From: Chrysemys picta bellii
Taxonomy: Eukaryota > Chordata > Testudines > Emydidae
DNA: 64,000 nt
Direction of reading: 5' to 3'
Assembly: GCF_011386835.1 (NCBI RefSeq)
Contig: NC_088809.1
Span: 6,802,001 to 6,866,000 of the forward strand
Shown: positions 1-11,100 of the stretch, in pieces
How the letters are laid out: every line of letters begins with the position of its first letter
Numbering within the stretch: the stretch's first letter is position 1
Position numbers and translations under genes: made by a program
Notes under the pieces: model-generated
The model's database searches: none
Told to the model about the DNA's origin: nothing
Seen by the model: only the letters and a program-made list of their open reading frames with translations

Positions 1-217
1 ATTGCAGCATTTCTTATGGGAAGCGTATGTTTTGGGAAGCAAAAAGAATTCACCTGTAACTAAAATTAAGTTGGTACTTATGAAAAATCATTTTTATTGA
101 ATGTCTTGTTTCCATATGTAAAAGGAAGCAGAGCCTAAATTAAACACAAACTTGAAAAACATTCTTGCATTACAAAAATTAATTCTAGTTTACATTTTTA
201 TTTGCCTAGGAAGAAGA
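1..217 (+). other. PIGW: End of PIGW intron 1 and start of its coding exon
   Basis: A pyrimidine-rich run ends in CAG-like TAG at 207-209, directly before the purine-rich segment 210-217 and the ATG at 218. This fits a 3' splice site whose exon starts at 210, as PIGW in other vertebrates has a non-coding first exon followed by one coding exon. The non-coding exon itself would be left of the window. The splice site is inferred from consensus only. Confidence 0.6.
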
Positions 218-1738
218 ATGTCACAAAAGCTGCTGAAAGAAGCCTTTATCAGTAACTTAAATGGAACGAGTTTGCTGGAAATTTCGATCGGTTTAACTCT
301 AGCTCCACTGTGTCTAGCTTGCAGAGGTTTGCTGTTAATTTTGTATAATCTGCGCAATGGAAGACCTTTACAGTCAAGGAAATATCATCTACTACTAGAC
401 TTTACAGTGCTAGTAGCTCCTTTTGTGCTTGGCTGTACAATTTTGTCCCCTGTCCTCCCTCTTTTGCCAATAACTATTGGGGCCTTCTGTGCAGGCTTAT
501 TCTATAAAATATACAACAGACGAAATCATTATATCAGGACTCCTTTTAAGAAAATCATACATGATTTCCTGAAGACTAGCTTAGAACCAGACTACATTCC
601 ATCAATAACTGTGTTTCGTGTTTACGTCAACGTGTTAACTGCAATCAACATTCTAGCAGTGGATTTTCCACAGTACCCCAGACGGTATGCTAAAACTGAG
701 ACCTATGGAACAGGAGCTATGGATTTTGGAGTGGGAGCTTTTATTTTTGGTAATGCTCTTGTTTGTCCTGAAGTTAGACAAAAAACAGGTGTGGTGCAAT
801 CCAAATTCTCCTGTCTAGCAAGACAGTCGTTATCTGTTTGGCCTTTAGTTTTTCTTGGCTTGGGACGACTGATCAGTGTTAAAGCTGTAGAGTATCATGA
901 ACATTTTTCAGAGTATGGAGTGCACTGGAATTTTTTTTTCACTTTGGCAATTGTGAGAATGACAGCATCACTACTTTTAACTCTCTTTCCAACCAACAAA
1001 TCATGGATTGTTGCTATGATTCTTGCTGTATTTTATCAGCTTGTTCTTGACACTACCCATCTGAAGATGTTTGTTTTATATGGGAGTGATGGCAAAGATA
1101 CAAGGGTTGGATTTTTAAATGCTAACAGAGAAGGAGTGTTCTCTCTTTATGGATATCTGGCTATCTATATGGCTAGTGTGCAAGTGGGGTTATATTTGTT
1201 AAAGAAGAGAACTTTAGTCAAGGACTGGATTGAAGTAATATGTTTCTTTCTGCTAACAGTTTTTATACTCTTTATATTTCTTCATATGTCTCAAGTTTAT
1301 GTAGAGCCTGTGTCCCGCAGAATGGCTAATCTGTCTTTTTGCATCTGGATAGTTGCTCAGTGCCTGACATTTTTAATCTGTTTTTTAGTAACTGATCTTA
1401 TTCTGGTGTTTACAAAACTTCTGGTAAATGGGTCTAGAGTGCCTTGCTGTTGGAATTTTACACAACCACCTAATACAAATACAAAGCACGATTCAGAGCC
1501 CACATCTATTAAAAGAGAGAGAAAGTCGCTAAGTATTTGCATAATTAATGCTATTGATAAAAATCAGTTAGTTTTTTTCTTGCTAGCAAATGTTATGACT
1601 GGCATAGTGAATATGACGATAGATACAATCCACAGCAATACCTCATTTACCTTATTTGTGCTACACTTGTATATGTTTACTAACTGTTTAATTATGTATA
1701 TATTGCACACACAAAATATATTATTAAAATACTGGTGA
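218..1738 (+). CDS. PIGW: GPI inositol acyltransferase PIG-W, complete single-exon coding region
   Basis: The product transfers an acyl chain from acyl-CoA to the inositol ring of glucosaminyl-phosphatidylinositol, an early step of GPI-anchor synthesis in the ER membrane. The frame from 218 gives 506 residues, close to the 504 of the human protein as I recall it. I chose the ATG at 218 because the protein then begins MSQKLLKEAFISNLNGT, matching the family start; an ATG in the same frame at 152 lies before the likely splice acceptor. Visible family blocks are AVDFP at residues 147-151, PRRYAKTE at 154-161, YGTGAMDFGVG from 163, and TRVGFLNANREG at 295-306. Many hydrophobic segments fit a multi-pass membrane protein of the GWT1/PIG-W family. 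The frame is intact with no stop or frameshift. GGNBP2 follows on the same strand, as in human. Confidence 0.97.
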   Translation: MSQKLLKEAFISNLNGTSLLEISIGLTLAPLCLACRGLLLILYNLRNGRPLQSRKYHLLLDFTVLVAPFVLGCTILSPVLPLLPITIGAFCAGLFYKIYNRRNHYIRTPFKKIIHDFLKTSLEPDYIPSITVFRVYVNVLTAINILAVDFPQYPRRYAKTETYGTGAMDFGVGAFIFGNALVCPEVRQKTGVVQSKFSCLARQSLSVWPLVFLGLGRLISVKAVEYHEHFSEYGVHWNFFFTLAIVRMTASLLLTLFPTNKSWIVAMILAVFYQLVLDTTHLKMFVLYGSDGKDTRVGFLNANREGVFSLYGYLAIYMASVQVGLYLLKKRTLVKDWIEVICFFLLTVFILFIFLHMSQVYVEPVSRRMANLSFCIWIVAQCLTFLICFLVTDLILVFTKLLVNGSRVPCCWNFTQPPNTNTKHDSEPTSIKRERKSLSICIINAIDKNQLVFFLLANVMTGIVNMTIDTIHSNTSFTLFVLHLYMFTNCLIMYILHTQNILLKYW

Positions 1739-2430
1739 CTATTGAAACTACTTGTGTTCTAGTACTTTGTATCTTAAGTGTACAAGTAAAATTTCTATTT
1801 TGCTAAACATTATTGTTAGCCATGCTCAAGTGATTGTTTTAATGGAAAATACAAATTTTGTCTTAGATTTATTTCTGTCCAAACACGTTGATTTGTAGTA
1901 TACTGTGTATTTATGATTTATATCTAGGCTTGGCAGGATTCAGTGTTGAATATTTTTTTTAAGCATTTTTCCTGTGTTTACCAATTTTTAAATTTCCAGG
2001 TGTGCAAAATTATGGGTTTTAAGCATTTTTTTTTTGTATTTTTATCTATTTAAATTTTCACAGTTGTGGGAAATTATGGAGGTCAGACAATCATTTAACG
2101 ATAATAGACGTTGAGATTCAAGAAGTTAAAGCTTTATAGCCATTAATGCACAAATTATCAACATAACATCAGAATATACTAAGTAAATATCCTTAAATCA
2201 AACTCTAAGTTTTCAAGCAGCATTTTTCTTACTATGCCTTTCTGGAAATTTCAAATATTATTGATGGAAATATTTTTTGTTGTTGTTTTGTGTGACAGTG
2301 AAATTGACATTTATCGGGGGGGGAAAAAAATCCTTCCTAGCCTATTTTTACCAAATGATATCATCACCCAGTGAAATTTATGGGAAATATAACACTTTTT
2401 TTTAAAATAAACACCTTACTTACATTTCTG
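1739..2430 (+). other. PIGW: PIGW 3' untranslated region (candidate extent)
   Basis: A/T-rich sequence without a frame follows the stop codon. The first convincing AATAAA after the stop is at 2406-2411, so the transcript may end near 2430. Further AATAAA-like words at about 2630 and 2725 are possible alternatives. The end is inferred from signal words alone. Confidence 0.45.
2406..2411 (+). promoter_or_regulatory. PIGW: Candidate polyadenylation signal of PIGW
   Basis: A canonical AATAAA lies about 670 bases after the PIGW stop codon, in A/T-rich DNA on the coding strand. Confidence 0.4.
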
Positions 2431-2493
2431 AATCTCTTTATTTTTAAAAATACATTTTAAAGTATTATCAACAAACTATTTATTGACCTTTGT

Positions 2494-2584
2494 CTTGATC
2501 TTGCAAACACCTGTGCACAAGAGTAACTTTACACATTGAATTCAAAAGGACTAATCACATGTGCAAGTGTTAGTAGGATTGGTG
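2494..2584. repeat. Degenerate palindromic MITE, copy of the ATCCTGCAAA family
   Basis: The left arm reads GATCTTGCAAACACCTGTGC and a degraded reverse complement follows after about 50 bases (CACATGTGCAAGTGTTAGTAGGAT). It resembles the better preserved copy at 2753-2880. The family identity is my own grouping by sequence similarity. Confidence 0.5.
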
Positions 2585-2752
2585 CCACTGTATGTACATT
2601 AACAGTTATTCCTGGATAAGAGGTGAGAAAATAAATATTCTAAATGTAGACATATCTACAATTTATTAATTTAAGGTTAATAAGGTATTAGAAACAATTT
2701 TTATATAAGAAGGTAAATTATATTGAATAAATTAATATTTTAAAAACGGTGG

Positions 2753-2880
2753 TTGCAATCCTGCAAAGATTTATGCATCTGCTTAGCTTTACAGACATTT
2801 ATAGACCTTTGACTTCAGAGGGAGTAATTACATGTGTAAAGTTAAGCACATGCATAATTTTCTGCAGGACTGGGGCCTAA
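2753..2880. repeat. Palindromic MITE, best copy of the ATCCTGCAAA family
   Basis: The left arm, CAATCCTGCAAAGATTTATG followed by CATCTGCTTAGCTTTACA, is matched by the reverse complement of the right arm ending near 2879 (TGTAAAGTTAAGCACATGCA, then a TTCTGCAGGACTGGGGC end). The arms pair over roughly 40 bases with a loop of about 45. Similar elements occur at 2494, 40301, 50207 and 57690 in this window. Strong dyad symmetry without a coding frame suggests an old non-autonomous DNA transposon. Confidence 0.65.
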
Positions 2881-3289
2881 ATTTGCAATCAGTTACACAG
2901 TGATGAATGTAATATAAAAAGTTGGATAAAACAAATGCAAACACAGATTGGTCCATAAAACAAATACTTACAGATTAATAAAACTCTTCACTGGAAATTG
3001 GTGTATAGAACTCTGCTTTTTGTTGGGTGGGGTGGGGTGAAGAGGTTTAAATGCTTCCTCATGTGGTGTGACAGCTTATCATAAAAATAGTGATGGGAAA
3101 GCTCAGTCTCTTTTTATCTTTATTTTAAAAGCAAGGGTGATCAGCCCCACTCACTGTTCCCTGAAGTCATTATTTTAATCATAGCTTACTTAGGACTGTA
3201 CTTTTGGCAGCTGAAATCCTTTCAATTATTAACAGTTTATGTTAATACTCCTTAGCATATAAATCAATTGCAAATTGTGGGGAAAGAGA

Positions 3290-3390
3290 ATTCAGTGGTT
3301 TAGGATTCTAGCCTGGCACTCAGAAAGCCCAGGTTCAATTCCCTTCTTTGCCACAGTCTTTTTGTGTGACCTTGGGCAAGTCATTAAAAT
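3290..3390 (+). repeat. MIR-like tRNA-derived SINE fragment
   Basis: A tRNA-like head with box A-like AGTGGTTTAGGATTCTAG and box B-like GGTTCAATTCC is followed by the CORE/MIR segment TGTGACCTTGGGCAAGTCA. It ends in an A-rich run with AAAT repeats. The next SINE, on the other strand, begins its tail immediately after this run. Confidence 0.7.
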
Positions 3391-3418
3391 AAATAAATAA
3401 AATAAAAAAAAAATTAAT

Positions 3419-3593
3419 GGAGATATCCTATCTCCTAGAACTGGAAGGGACCTTGAAAGGTCATTGAGTCTAGCCCCCTGCCTTCACTAGCAGGACCAAG
3501 TAGTAATTTTGCCCCAGATGGCCCCCTTAAGGATTGAACTCACAACCCTGGGTTTAGCAGGCCAATACTCAAACCACTGAGCTATCCTTCCTC
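3419..3593 (-). repeat. Turtle-type tRNA SINE with CR1 tail
   Basis: On the minus strand it starts with a tRNA-like head (GGATAGCTCAGTGGTTTGAG, then a GTTGTGAGTTCAATCC box B) and ends with a CR1-like tail (TCAATGACCTTTCAAGGTCC). The terminus carries the short palindrome GGAGATAGGATATCTCC. Copies at 25379, 51806 and 55379 share this layout. Cryptodiran SINEs that share their 3' end with CR1 are established knowledge; assignment here is by recalled consensus. Confidence 0.85.
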
Positions 3594-3916
3594 CCCCCCC
3601 CCCCCGCTCATTTCCCTATCTAAATTGCAGATAGTCATAGTTTCCTATCTCATAGAGATTTCAGGATAAATACATTAGACTGTGAGGCATTCAGTAATAC
3701 CTTAGATAGAAATGCAATACAGATGGTAAAAATTTATTTAACAAATCTTTGTTCAGTTTCTTATGAACTAAAGGGTTCATTTCATCCTTACTGCACTGAC
3801 TCAACAGACTTGTAGTGAAGAGTGTGGCCCAATAATTGAAATTTGCCACGCTAACATAGCAAGTCTCAAAAACCATTACAAATTAAGATCCCATTCTTTC
3901 AATCAGTAGACAGACT

Positions 3917-4083
3917 TGTCTAGACAGGTCAGCTAACTCGGACCCTCCTGCTTTGCAGGGTTGCAGAGCTCAGGCTCCAGCCCAAGCCTGAACATCTACA
4001 CAGCAATATTACAGCCCTGCAGACTGAGTCAAATGACCTAGGCCAACCATGGTTTTTAATTGCTGAGTAAATGTACCCTAGAG
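3917..4083. repeat. hAT-like MITE fragment
   Basis: The segment contains GTCTAGACAGGTCAGCTAAC at one end, a GCAGGGTTGCAGAGCTCAGG stretch inside, and CTAGGCCAACCATGG plus TTTTTAATTGC at the other end. The same order of blocks, better preserved, is seen at 30441-30686, so the two are likely copies of one family. Confidence 0.5.
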
Positions 4084-5696
4084 GAGGCCTGCTGTATCTA
4101 TGCAGCGCCCCATTGACTCTACATGGGTTCAAGTCCAGGAGCATGCTGTTGATTGCAGGACTGAAGGCTTGGTTTGTAATGAAAAAAGACTAACAAGTGA
4201 GCCCTGTAAACCAATAGGATTGTAGTATGCAAATAAATTATGAAATAGGGGATGGGGTTGGCTCTTTTATCTCTGATGTCACAGTCCCAACAATGAACTA
4301 TTCATAGTAGGTGGAAGATGGCAGAACTCCACATCATGGGTCAGTCACCCATTTTTAAAGCTATATAAAGTAAGTCATTCACCACTGAATTAGTGAGAAT
4401 GCCAATTAATTCATGTTACTTATTGTCAATAACAAGCATAACTTCTGACCTGAGGCAATTGGCATAGTTTTTAGGACAATGTTTAGTCTATGAATAGTTA
4501 CAGATAGATAGCGATATTTCGGGGGCGGGTGAGGTTGTTGTGTTTAAAAAAAAAACCAATAAATGCAAAGCAGAGTTCTTTGATCAAAAAAGCTGTTCAC
4601 GTTAACTCCTGCGTGATAATTTGAGAAGATGCAAGAGAAGCTGGCACAATGTGAACAAGGCATTGGGTCATTTTTTGCTCATAGCACTCTGAGAAATTAA
4701 ATGAGTTTCCAGTCTGCCTCACCAGCGTACTGCAGAATCCAAAGACCCTGCTGGAGAATTTAGGCCAGAGTACACAGGGTCTGGATAATCATGGTAGGAG
4801 AATCGGAGATTGCATTTGATGTTTGTATACGTTTTAGCCATGATTTCAGAAACGGTTCTGAAGTTTTCTCCTGCCTACATGTGCAATCTAATCATGTTCA
4901 GCAGCAACTACTGTAATATCCGTTAGCAGCAACAGCTATTTTTCATGGTGTACACAAGGCTAGAGAAGTTAACTGACTCGTCCCAGGTGACGCAGCAAAT
5001 AGGCATCAGGTGGGAATTAAACCTAGTTTTTATTTTAACCCCTAAACCACACACTCCCATTTTCACCTCTACCTTTATCAGCAGTCACATAAAATGCAGG
5101 GATTTTCTTTTTAGCCCCCAACTCTCTCTCCTTCCCTTACTAGCTTTCTAATTTCTGTTTCACCTTACCCTCTTCATTTCCCCTAGGAGGGGAGGGTCTC
5201 ACCCAGTGCTTAATTTATAATGGAAGAGGTGCCAGGGCTCAAGCAATTTTTTTACTTTCATAACTGATACTGCAAGCCCAGAGGTGCAGAGCTATCTTCT
5301 TGGGGTGGAGCTCACTACCCTGGCCTTACCTGTCTTCTTTCAAGGGTTGGGGATATGCGTGTGTATTTCTGAGAGGCAGCCCTTCCTTTCCCCTTAGGTC
5401 CTGTTTTGAGCAAGGGTGTTTTTCAATTGTGTTAGCTTAACCTGACTGAAAAACCCTGTTAATACTTGTATAATGTAGGCAAACACATAAGAAGCCCTGT
5501 TGGCAGGTGGTGGTGTAGCACAGTACCTCATCTAGAGCTGGGTTTTAAAGGTGTGACCTTGGCACATGCTAGAAAAATCTAATATAGACAAGGCAAATGT
5601 CATGTCTGTAACCCATGATAAACTGCTCAAGGGACAGCTTAGGCTGTAGCACAACTTCAGACATGTTAGTTTGTGTCCTCACTGGTATTAAGAGAG
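4084..5696. other. Intergenic DNA without a recognised gene
   Basis: Only short chance frames are present, the longest about 70 codons. No exon of a known gene, RNA gene or clear repeat was recognised. The DNA is moderately A/T-rich. Confidence 0.5.
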
Positions 5697-5709
5697 TTTT
5701 TCAACTATG

Positions 5710-5865
5710 ACAGGTTTCAGAGTAGCAGCCGTGTTAGTTTGTATCCGCAAAAAGAACAGGAGTATTTGTGGCACCTTAGAGACTAACAAATTTATTTGAG
5801 CATAATCTTTCGTGGGCTCAAATAAAATTTGTTACTCTCTAAGGTGCCACAAGTACTCCTGTTCT
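5710..5865. mobile_element. Fold-back insertion of a Penelope-like element end
   Basis: The left part reads TTTCAGAGTAGCAGCCGTGT onward to GGCACCTTAGAGACTAAC and TTTCGTGGGCTC. From about 5817 the same end follows in reverse complement as AAATTTGTTACTCTCTAAGG and CCACAAGTACTCCTGTTC. The unit is flanked by a perfect 13-base direct repeat, TTTTTCAACTATG, at 5697-5709 and 5866-5878. The end sequence is related to 14849-15366, which carries Penelope-type endonuclease coding sequence. Confidence 0.8.
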
Positions 5866-5948
5866 TTTTTCAACTATGTTAAGCCAACTTGACTCAGCTA
5901 ACGCGATGGAAAACCTTCCCAGCCTTTTACCCCCTCAAGACAGGGCCT

Positions 5949-6165
5949 TCGACCCAGTCTACACGTGGAAGTTTTACTGGCATAGCTATTTGGTCAGAGA
6001 GGGTGTGATTTTTTTTTTTAAACCAACATAACTATGCCAATAAAAGCCCTACTGTAGACAGGGTTATACCAGCAAAAGTGCTATAGCCAGAGGAACTCCA
6101 TAAACACCACCCGTATAAGCATTTTAATACCAATCTAACTGTGTCCACACTAGAGCAATTTGCTG
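5949..6165. repeat. MITE-like remnant with CTACAC ends
   Basis: It begins with CCCAGTCTACACGTGGAAG and ends near GTGTCCACACTAGAGC. The inside contains repeated ACTGGCATAGCTAT and TAACTATGCCAATAAAAG words in opposite orientation. It resembles the CTACACT-ended element at 23599-23853. Boundaries are approximate. Confidence 0.4.
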
Positions 6166-6379
6166 GTGTTTTATTGCCATAACCAGAGCCTCCAAGTCAG
6201 GGATGTCTCTGGGAGGTGCCTTGTACTATGTCCCCCCAGAGGCTGGATAAGTAGCTGACTCTCCAGGAGGTCCCCCTCACTGGGGTGTGTACCCCTCTTC
6301 AGGTGAGCCCCTCCCTCTCGCAGGGGGGTGCCCCCCACCTTCTCTATTCCCAGAGGGTCTCCCCCCACGAGGGAGGTGC

Positions 6380-7460
6380 CCCCCTTACCCGGACAGAGGT
6401 CTCCTCAGCCAGCGCCTCAGGGGAGACGGGGGGCGGACTGATCCCTCCTCGCCGGCGTTGCCCCCGCGCCTCTCCTTGACCCGGGGCTGCCCCGAGTCCC
6501 CTCACCCTGAGGCGGCTCATCGGGCACTAACCCCGGTACCCCCCCCCCCCCGAGAGCGGAGCACTGACTCCCCGCCCCCCCGCCGGACTATTTCCCGAGG
6601 CGGCGGAGGGAGCCGGGCGCTGGGCTCCGCGGGTATTTGTGACACCTGCGAGGCTCCCCATTCCCCGGGCTAACGCCGAACCCAGCTCGGAGGCCCAGGC
6701 GAAGGCGGTGGCGGAAGGTAAAGGGCGGCAGGGCTAGGGGCGCGGCCGGGGCGGGTCGCTCGCTCGCTCCACCGCCCTGGGGCAGGAAGAGCCTGGGCCC
6801 GTAGCGGGTAGCAGGGCGGGGTCTCCCGTCAGACAGGGGCGGAGGCCTAGGCCCGGGCGAGGGTCTCCTCAGGCTGGGGAGGTTCGGGTGGGGCGGTGAG
6901 GCGCGGTTGGGCCGCGGTCTCTCGCGAGAGGTAGGCGGGGCCGGAGCGGGGCCGCCGCCTGCGGGGAGGGGGCGGCTCTGAGGAGACGCTGTAGCCGGGG
7001 CCTGGGCCGTCCGCTGGCTTGTCACAGCGCCTCAGGCTGCGGACTCGCGAAGGAGCCGGTAAAGGCCCCCGGGGGACGAGCGGGGCGGGCCTGCCCGGGC
7101 CCGCGGAGGGGGACGGGGGGCGGCTTATCTGCCAGGACCCGCGAGTGCAAGGGGGCCGGGGAGGGTGAAGGGGAAGGCCTGACGGATCCCTGCCCGCCGG
7201 CTGGCTCCGGTCTGCGCTGCCCAGGCCGGGGAGTTGCCTGAGCGGGTGGGTGGGACGCGTGGGCCGCAGGCAACCTCTCGTCCCCGGCGTGCAGAGGAAG
7301 CGACTGGGCCCCGGGGCGGCGACGCGGCTGTGGGCTGGGGTCTCTGCTGGGGGCAGTTAAGGGGGCGGGGGCTGCGCTCGCGGTGCCCCCCAAGGGGGGT
7401 GGCGGCGCGCTCGGAAGAAGAGGCCCGATGGAGGGGACGGGTCCGTGCTTAGCAGACAGG
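6380..7460 (+). promoter_or_regulatory. GGNBP2: CpG island, GGNBP2 promoter and probable non-coding exon 1
   Basis: This kilobase is strongly G+C-rich and dense in CG dinucleotides, in contrast to the A/T-rich DNA on both sides, and lies just upstream of the first GGNBP2 coding exon. No TATA box was seen, as expected for a housekeeping CpG-island promoter. A non-coding first exon is expected here. Possible donors are at about 6717 (GGAAGGTAAAG), 6930 (GAGAGGTAGG) and 7055 (CCGGTAAAGG), and I cannot choose among them. Open frames inside are a by-product of high G+C. Confidence 0.75.
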
Positions 7461-8067
7461 AACCTCCCCCCCGCTCTGCTCCTTACATAACCGCCGTGCC
7501 CAGAGCGGGCGGGTTCTGCACGGTGCTGACCGCCTCCGAGCAGGGGCTGAACCCCACCAAGGGATGGGCGGATCCTCCCGCTCCCCCCCCCCCCCCGAGT
7601 GGGCTGAGAGTTAAGGCCCGTTGACAGCCCGGGCGGATTCTTCTCCCCCCTCGTAGTGATCCCACGGGAAGGGGGTGATAGGCCTGGACAGACTTTCCAT
7701 GTTCAGCCACAGTGCCTCCCCCTGGCTTGGTCATACCCCGATAGAGGGTCAAGGTTGGACTCCTCCCTAGTCCTACTGTCCCCTCCCACCTGCTGTGTCG
7801 CATTTCCCAGACTTTACACCTTCAGTCCCATCTCTTCTCCATCTCCGTTTCTTCCAGACCCAGAAACAGTGACCGGACTACGGAAAATGGGTGTGGGCTG
7901 GGCGGAGGGTGTCTTTTGTATTGGTGCCTGGAAAGCTGAGATTTTTAATGTACACTCTAGTGTGTTGAATCAGGCGACCCGATAAAGCAGGCTCGTTTCC
8001 CTGCTGGTGAAAGTGTTTTGTAGAAGCAGAGCTCTTATTTACCTCTCTGGGGCTTGGCTGTTTGCAG
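7461..8067 (+). other. GGNBP2: GGNBP2 intron 1 (non-coding)
   Basis: The DNA falls from high to moderate G+C and ends in a good acceptor, GGCTGTTTGCAG, at 8066-8067. The exon that follows carries the 5' UTR 8068-8099. No other feature was recognised. Confidence 0.5.
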
Positions 8068-8099
8068 GCTGAAGCTAGGAGGAAGCAGCAACAGCAGAG

Positions 8100-8192
8100 A
8101 TGGCGCGGCTGGCTGCAGTTTGCAGAGACGGGGAGGAGGAATTTCCCTTCGAAAAGAGGCAGATCCCTCTCTACATAGATGACACCCTTACA
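8100..8192 (+). CDS. GGNBP2: GGNBP2 coding exon 1
   Basis: This exon encodes residues 1-31, from MARLAAVCRDGEEEFPFEKR to YIDDTLT. The start is the family start and follows an in-exon 5' UTR from 8068. The donor is ACA|GTGAGT at 8193 and the exon ends in phase 0. Confidence 0.96.
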
Positions 8193-11100
8193 GTGAGTGT
8201 CTGTTGTACAAGTAACACCTAATCTTCATGTATCTAACAGAGCATTTAGCAGTTACAACATAGGCAGACGATATGTTGCAATTCCTAGGCGAGGCCTTTC
8301 TCTTTAGACATGCCTCTTAGGCTCCTCCTTTGAATTCTCCCAATGCGATAATCTTTGGGAATTGATAATGCCTTGAGTCACTTATGCTTAACGCAGCAAT
8401 GCATTTTTCACCAGACTTCTTTAGAAAAATCTTGATGACCAAATCAGAAAATACTTTTTGCTTATTTGGGGCCCATGTATGTACAATTTCCAAGAGATGG
8501 TAGGCATGTGGCTCAGCCTACCCAAAAGTAAGGCAAAGCAATCTTTAAATAATGTAGGATTAATATAATTAGTGAATCATGAAACTAAGGTACCAAACGA
8601 GGTTGGCCAAATATAAATCACATTTTAAAATAAGTGAGAAGAGGATTAAGTGGATTGGTGGTACATTTGCATTTAAAATAAAACAATTTAGGGACGTTGA
8701 TGTTGTTTAGGTCCTGCATCAGAACATTGTCCTTTGTACAGTTCTGCTTGTAATTGCTTGATGGTTTGGTTGTCCTGTCTCTCAATGCTCTATTCTAATG
8801 TTCAAAATCTACAGTCATGTGGTTTATTTTTCCTTTTCCCCTATCTGGTGAATGCAGTAAAATTAACTGAATGTATCTGGGGGGCTCTGGTTTGGGAGCC
8901 TCTCTCTGACTTAGTTGGGTGCTTCAGTGGAAGGTGCAAGAAAATTAACTGAATGTAAACTGTGGCACAACGTGCCTATAGAGGAAGTGTCTTCATAACA
9001 CTAGCTTTTTAGTATTTGCCTTAGCCATGAAGCATGAAACTTTATCCCTAATTTTATTTTTATCCAATCTAATGGAACTGTGGATAGTTGGATCCAAATT
9101 AGTGTCCCCTTTTTTTAATCCTGTTCAGTTGTTGGCCTTGACATATCTGGTGACAGTGGATGATATATGCTAATTATGCATTGTGTAAAAAGTTTCCTTT
9201 TATCTGTGTTAAATTCCTGTTTTTCTATTTCGGTGTTTATCCTGGCTTGTATTATGAGACAATGAACAGGAGTGCCTGATGTGCTGTATTTTAGCTATTA
9301 AGTATTTTGTATACTCCTTTCTCCTCTCTGAACTAAATAGTTCAGTCTCTTCGTATGGAAGGCTCTTTCTGTTTCTAAGCATTTGTTACCTCTCTAGACC
9401 TCTTCTATTTCTCCTGTGTCTTTTGAAGTATAATGACCAAAACGAAATACAGACTTGCCAGGGAAGTCTTGCTGTCCTCGCTAAGTCACAATTTGGGTAA
9501 TTTAAATTTTGCTTACCTAAAATTCCTTCTTATTTTACAAAAAGAACAGGAGTACTTGTGGCACCTTAGAGAGTACTCCTGTTCTTTTTGTGGATACAGG
9601 CTAACACGGCTGCTACTCTGAAACCTTCTTATTTTAGTGGGCTGAAATATTTTTCTCTTCCTGTCCTAAATGGTTAGTGTTGTTCAGTGCCATCAGACTG
9701 TCGTGCTTTTAACGAGGGTAGGCTACAGTTGTGATTGAAGAGGTTCCTGTATATAGCTGTAAATTGTTTTTTGATCCCTTTAGATGAAAGGTATTTGTAT
9801 AAGTACCGTCATTCTCATTATATAAAGACATTACTATTGGTCCAATTCTCATTCCATTACCACTATTGAGTCACACAAAAAATTCATGTTTCTACATATG
9901 CTGGAAGCTTCTCTTTAACAGTAATGGGAATAGTAGTTGGGTGGTCTCCTTGAGTGTTTTTTTTTGCTTTTGTTTTTGTTTTGTTTCTTTTCCCCCTAGG
10001 TCTTAAGTATCTATAATACTTTTTCAAATACTTAAGAAAAAGTAGTGCATGTTCTGCAGTTGTCTGCAAAGCTTAGCTCTAGTGCTTTAACTTTTTAAAA
10101 AAAGTATCAAATAAGTGTTAATTTGATATAAACAGGCTTGTAGTAACCCATCAAAAACTTTCTTAAAAACATAGATGATCGAGAAGGTCTGCATCTGTGT
10201 AAGTCATTATGGTGTCCTGTCCTCTCATAAAGAGAAATTGCTGAAAGTTTAAAATAATTTACCTGCTCAGTTTATGAAAATAACGTACTCTATATGATTT
10301 CTAGAGGGGATGGGTGTGATTTGGTACTGTGGGGACCTGCTCTTCCATTTCAGTACCTCAGGAACTGTGGTTGCTGTTGCTCCTGTCCATAGAGCTTCAT
10401 CCAAAAGCTGCTTGAACTGACTTGATCTTTGACAGTTTCACTGTACTATTCATGTAGTGAGAAGATCTATATACATACAGAGAACATGAAAAGGTGGGAG
10501 TTGCCCAACCAACTCTAAGAGGCTAATTAATTAAGATGAACTATTGTCAGCAGGAGAAAAAAAACTTTTGTAGTGATAATCAAGCTAGCCCATTTAAGAC
10601 AGTTTGACAAGAAGCTGTGAGGATACTTATATGGGGGAAATAGATTCAATATGTGTAATGGCTCAGCCATTCCTAGTCTCTATTTAAGCCTAAATTGATA
10701 GTATCTAGTTTGCATATCAATTCTGGTTCAGCAGTTTCTCGTTGGAGTCTGTTTTTGACGCTTTTCTGTTGCAAAATTGCCACCTTTAAATCTGTTACTG
10801 AATGGCCAGAGAGATTGAAGTGTTCTCCTCCTGGTTTTTGAATGTTATGATTCCTGATGTCAGATTTGTGTTCATTTATTCTTTTGTGTAGAGACTGTCC
10901 GGTTTGGCCAATATGGGCACCCTCTGATGTTTGGGTGGAAGACAGAAATTACTTGCTGGCCTTTCTTCACTAATAGCAGCAGAACATGCTGGTACTCTGA
11001 TACATAGCACATTCTCAGTTGGAGTATGATATCAACACTGACAAAGATGGTTAGTTTCAGGCGGATGGTGTAAATTGCTTTGTGCGGCATGATTGCATAC

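Noticed and set aside
152..217. Upstream in-frame ATG that would lengthen PIGW by 22 residues
   Set aside because: The added stretch is not like the family start and spans a likely splice acceptor at 207-209, so it is intronic.
3419..3593. tRNA gene suggested by box A and box B words
   Set aside because: The head continues into a CR1-like tail and recurs at several places, so it is a SINE.
6285..7985. Several open frames of 60 to 145 codons on both strands
   Set aside because: They lie in a CpG island where stops are rare, overlap each other in different frames, and have Pro/Arg/Gly-rich low-complexity products.
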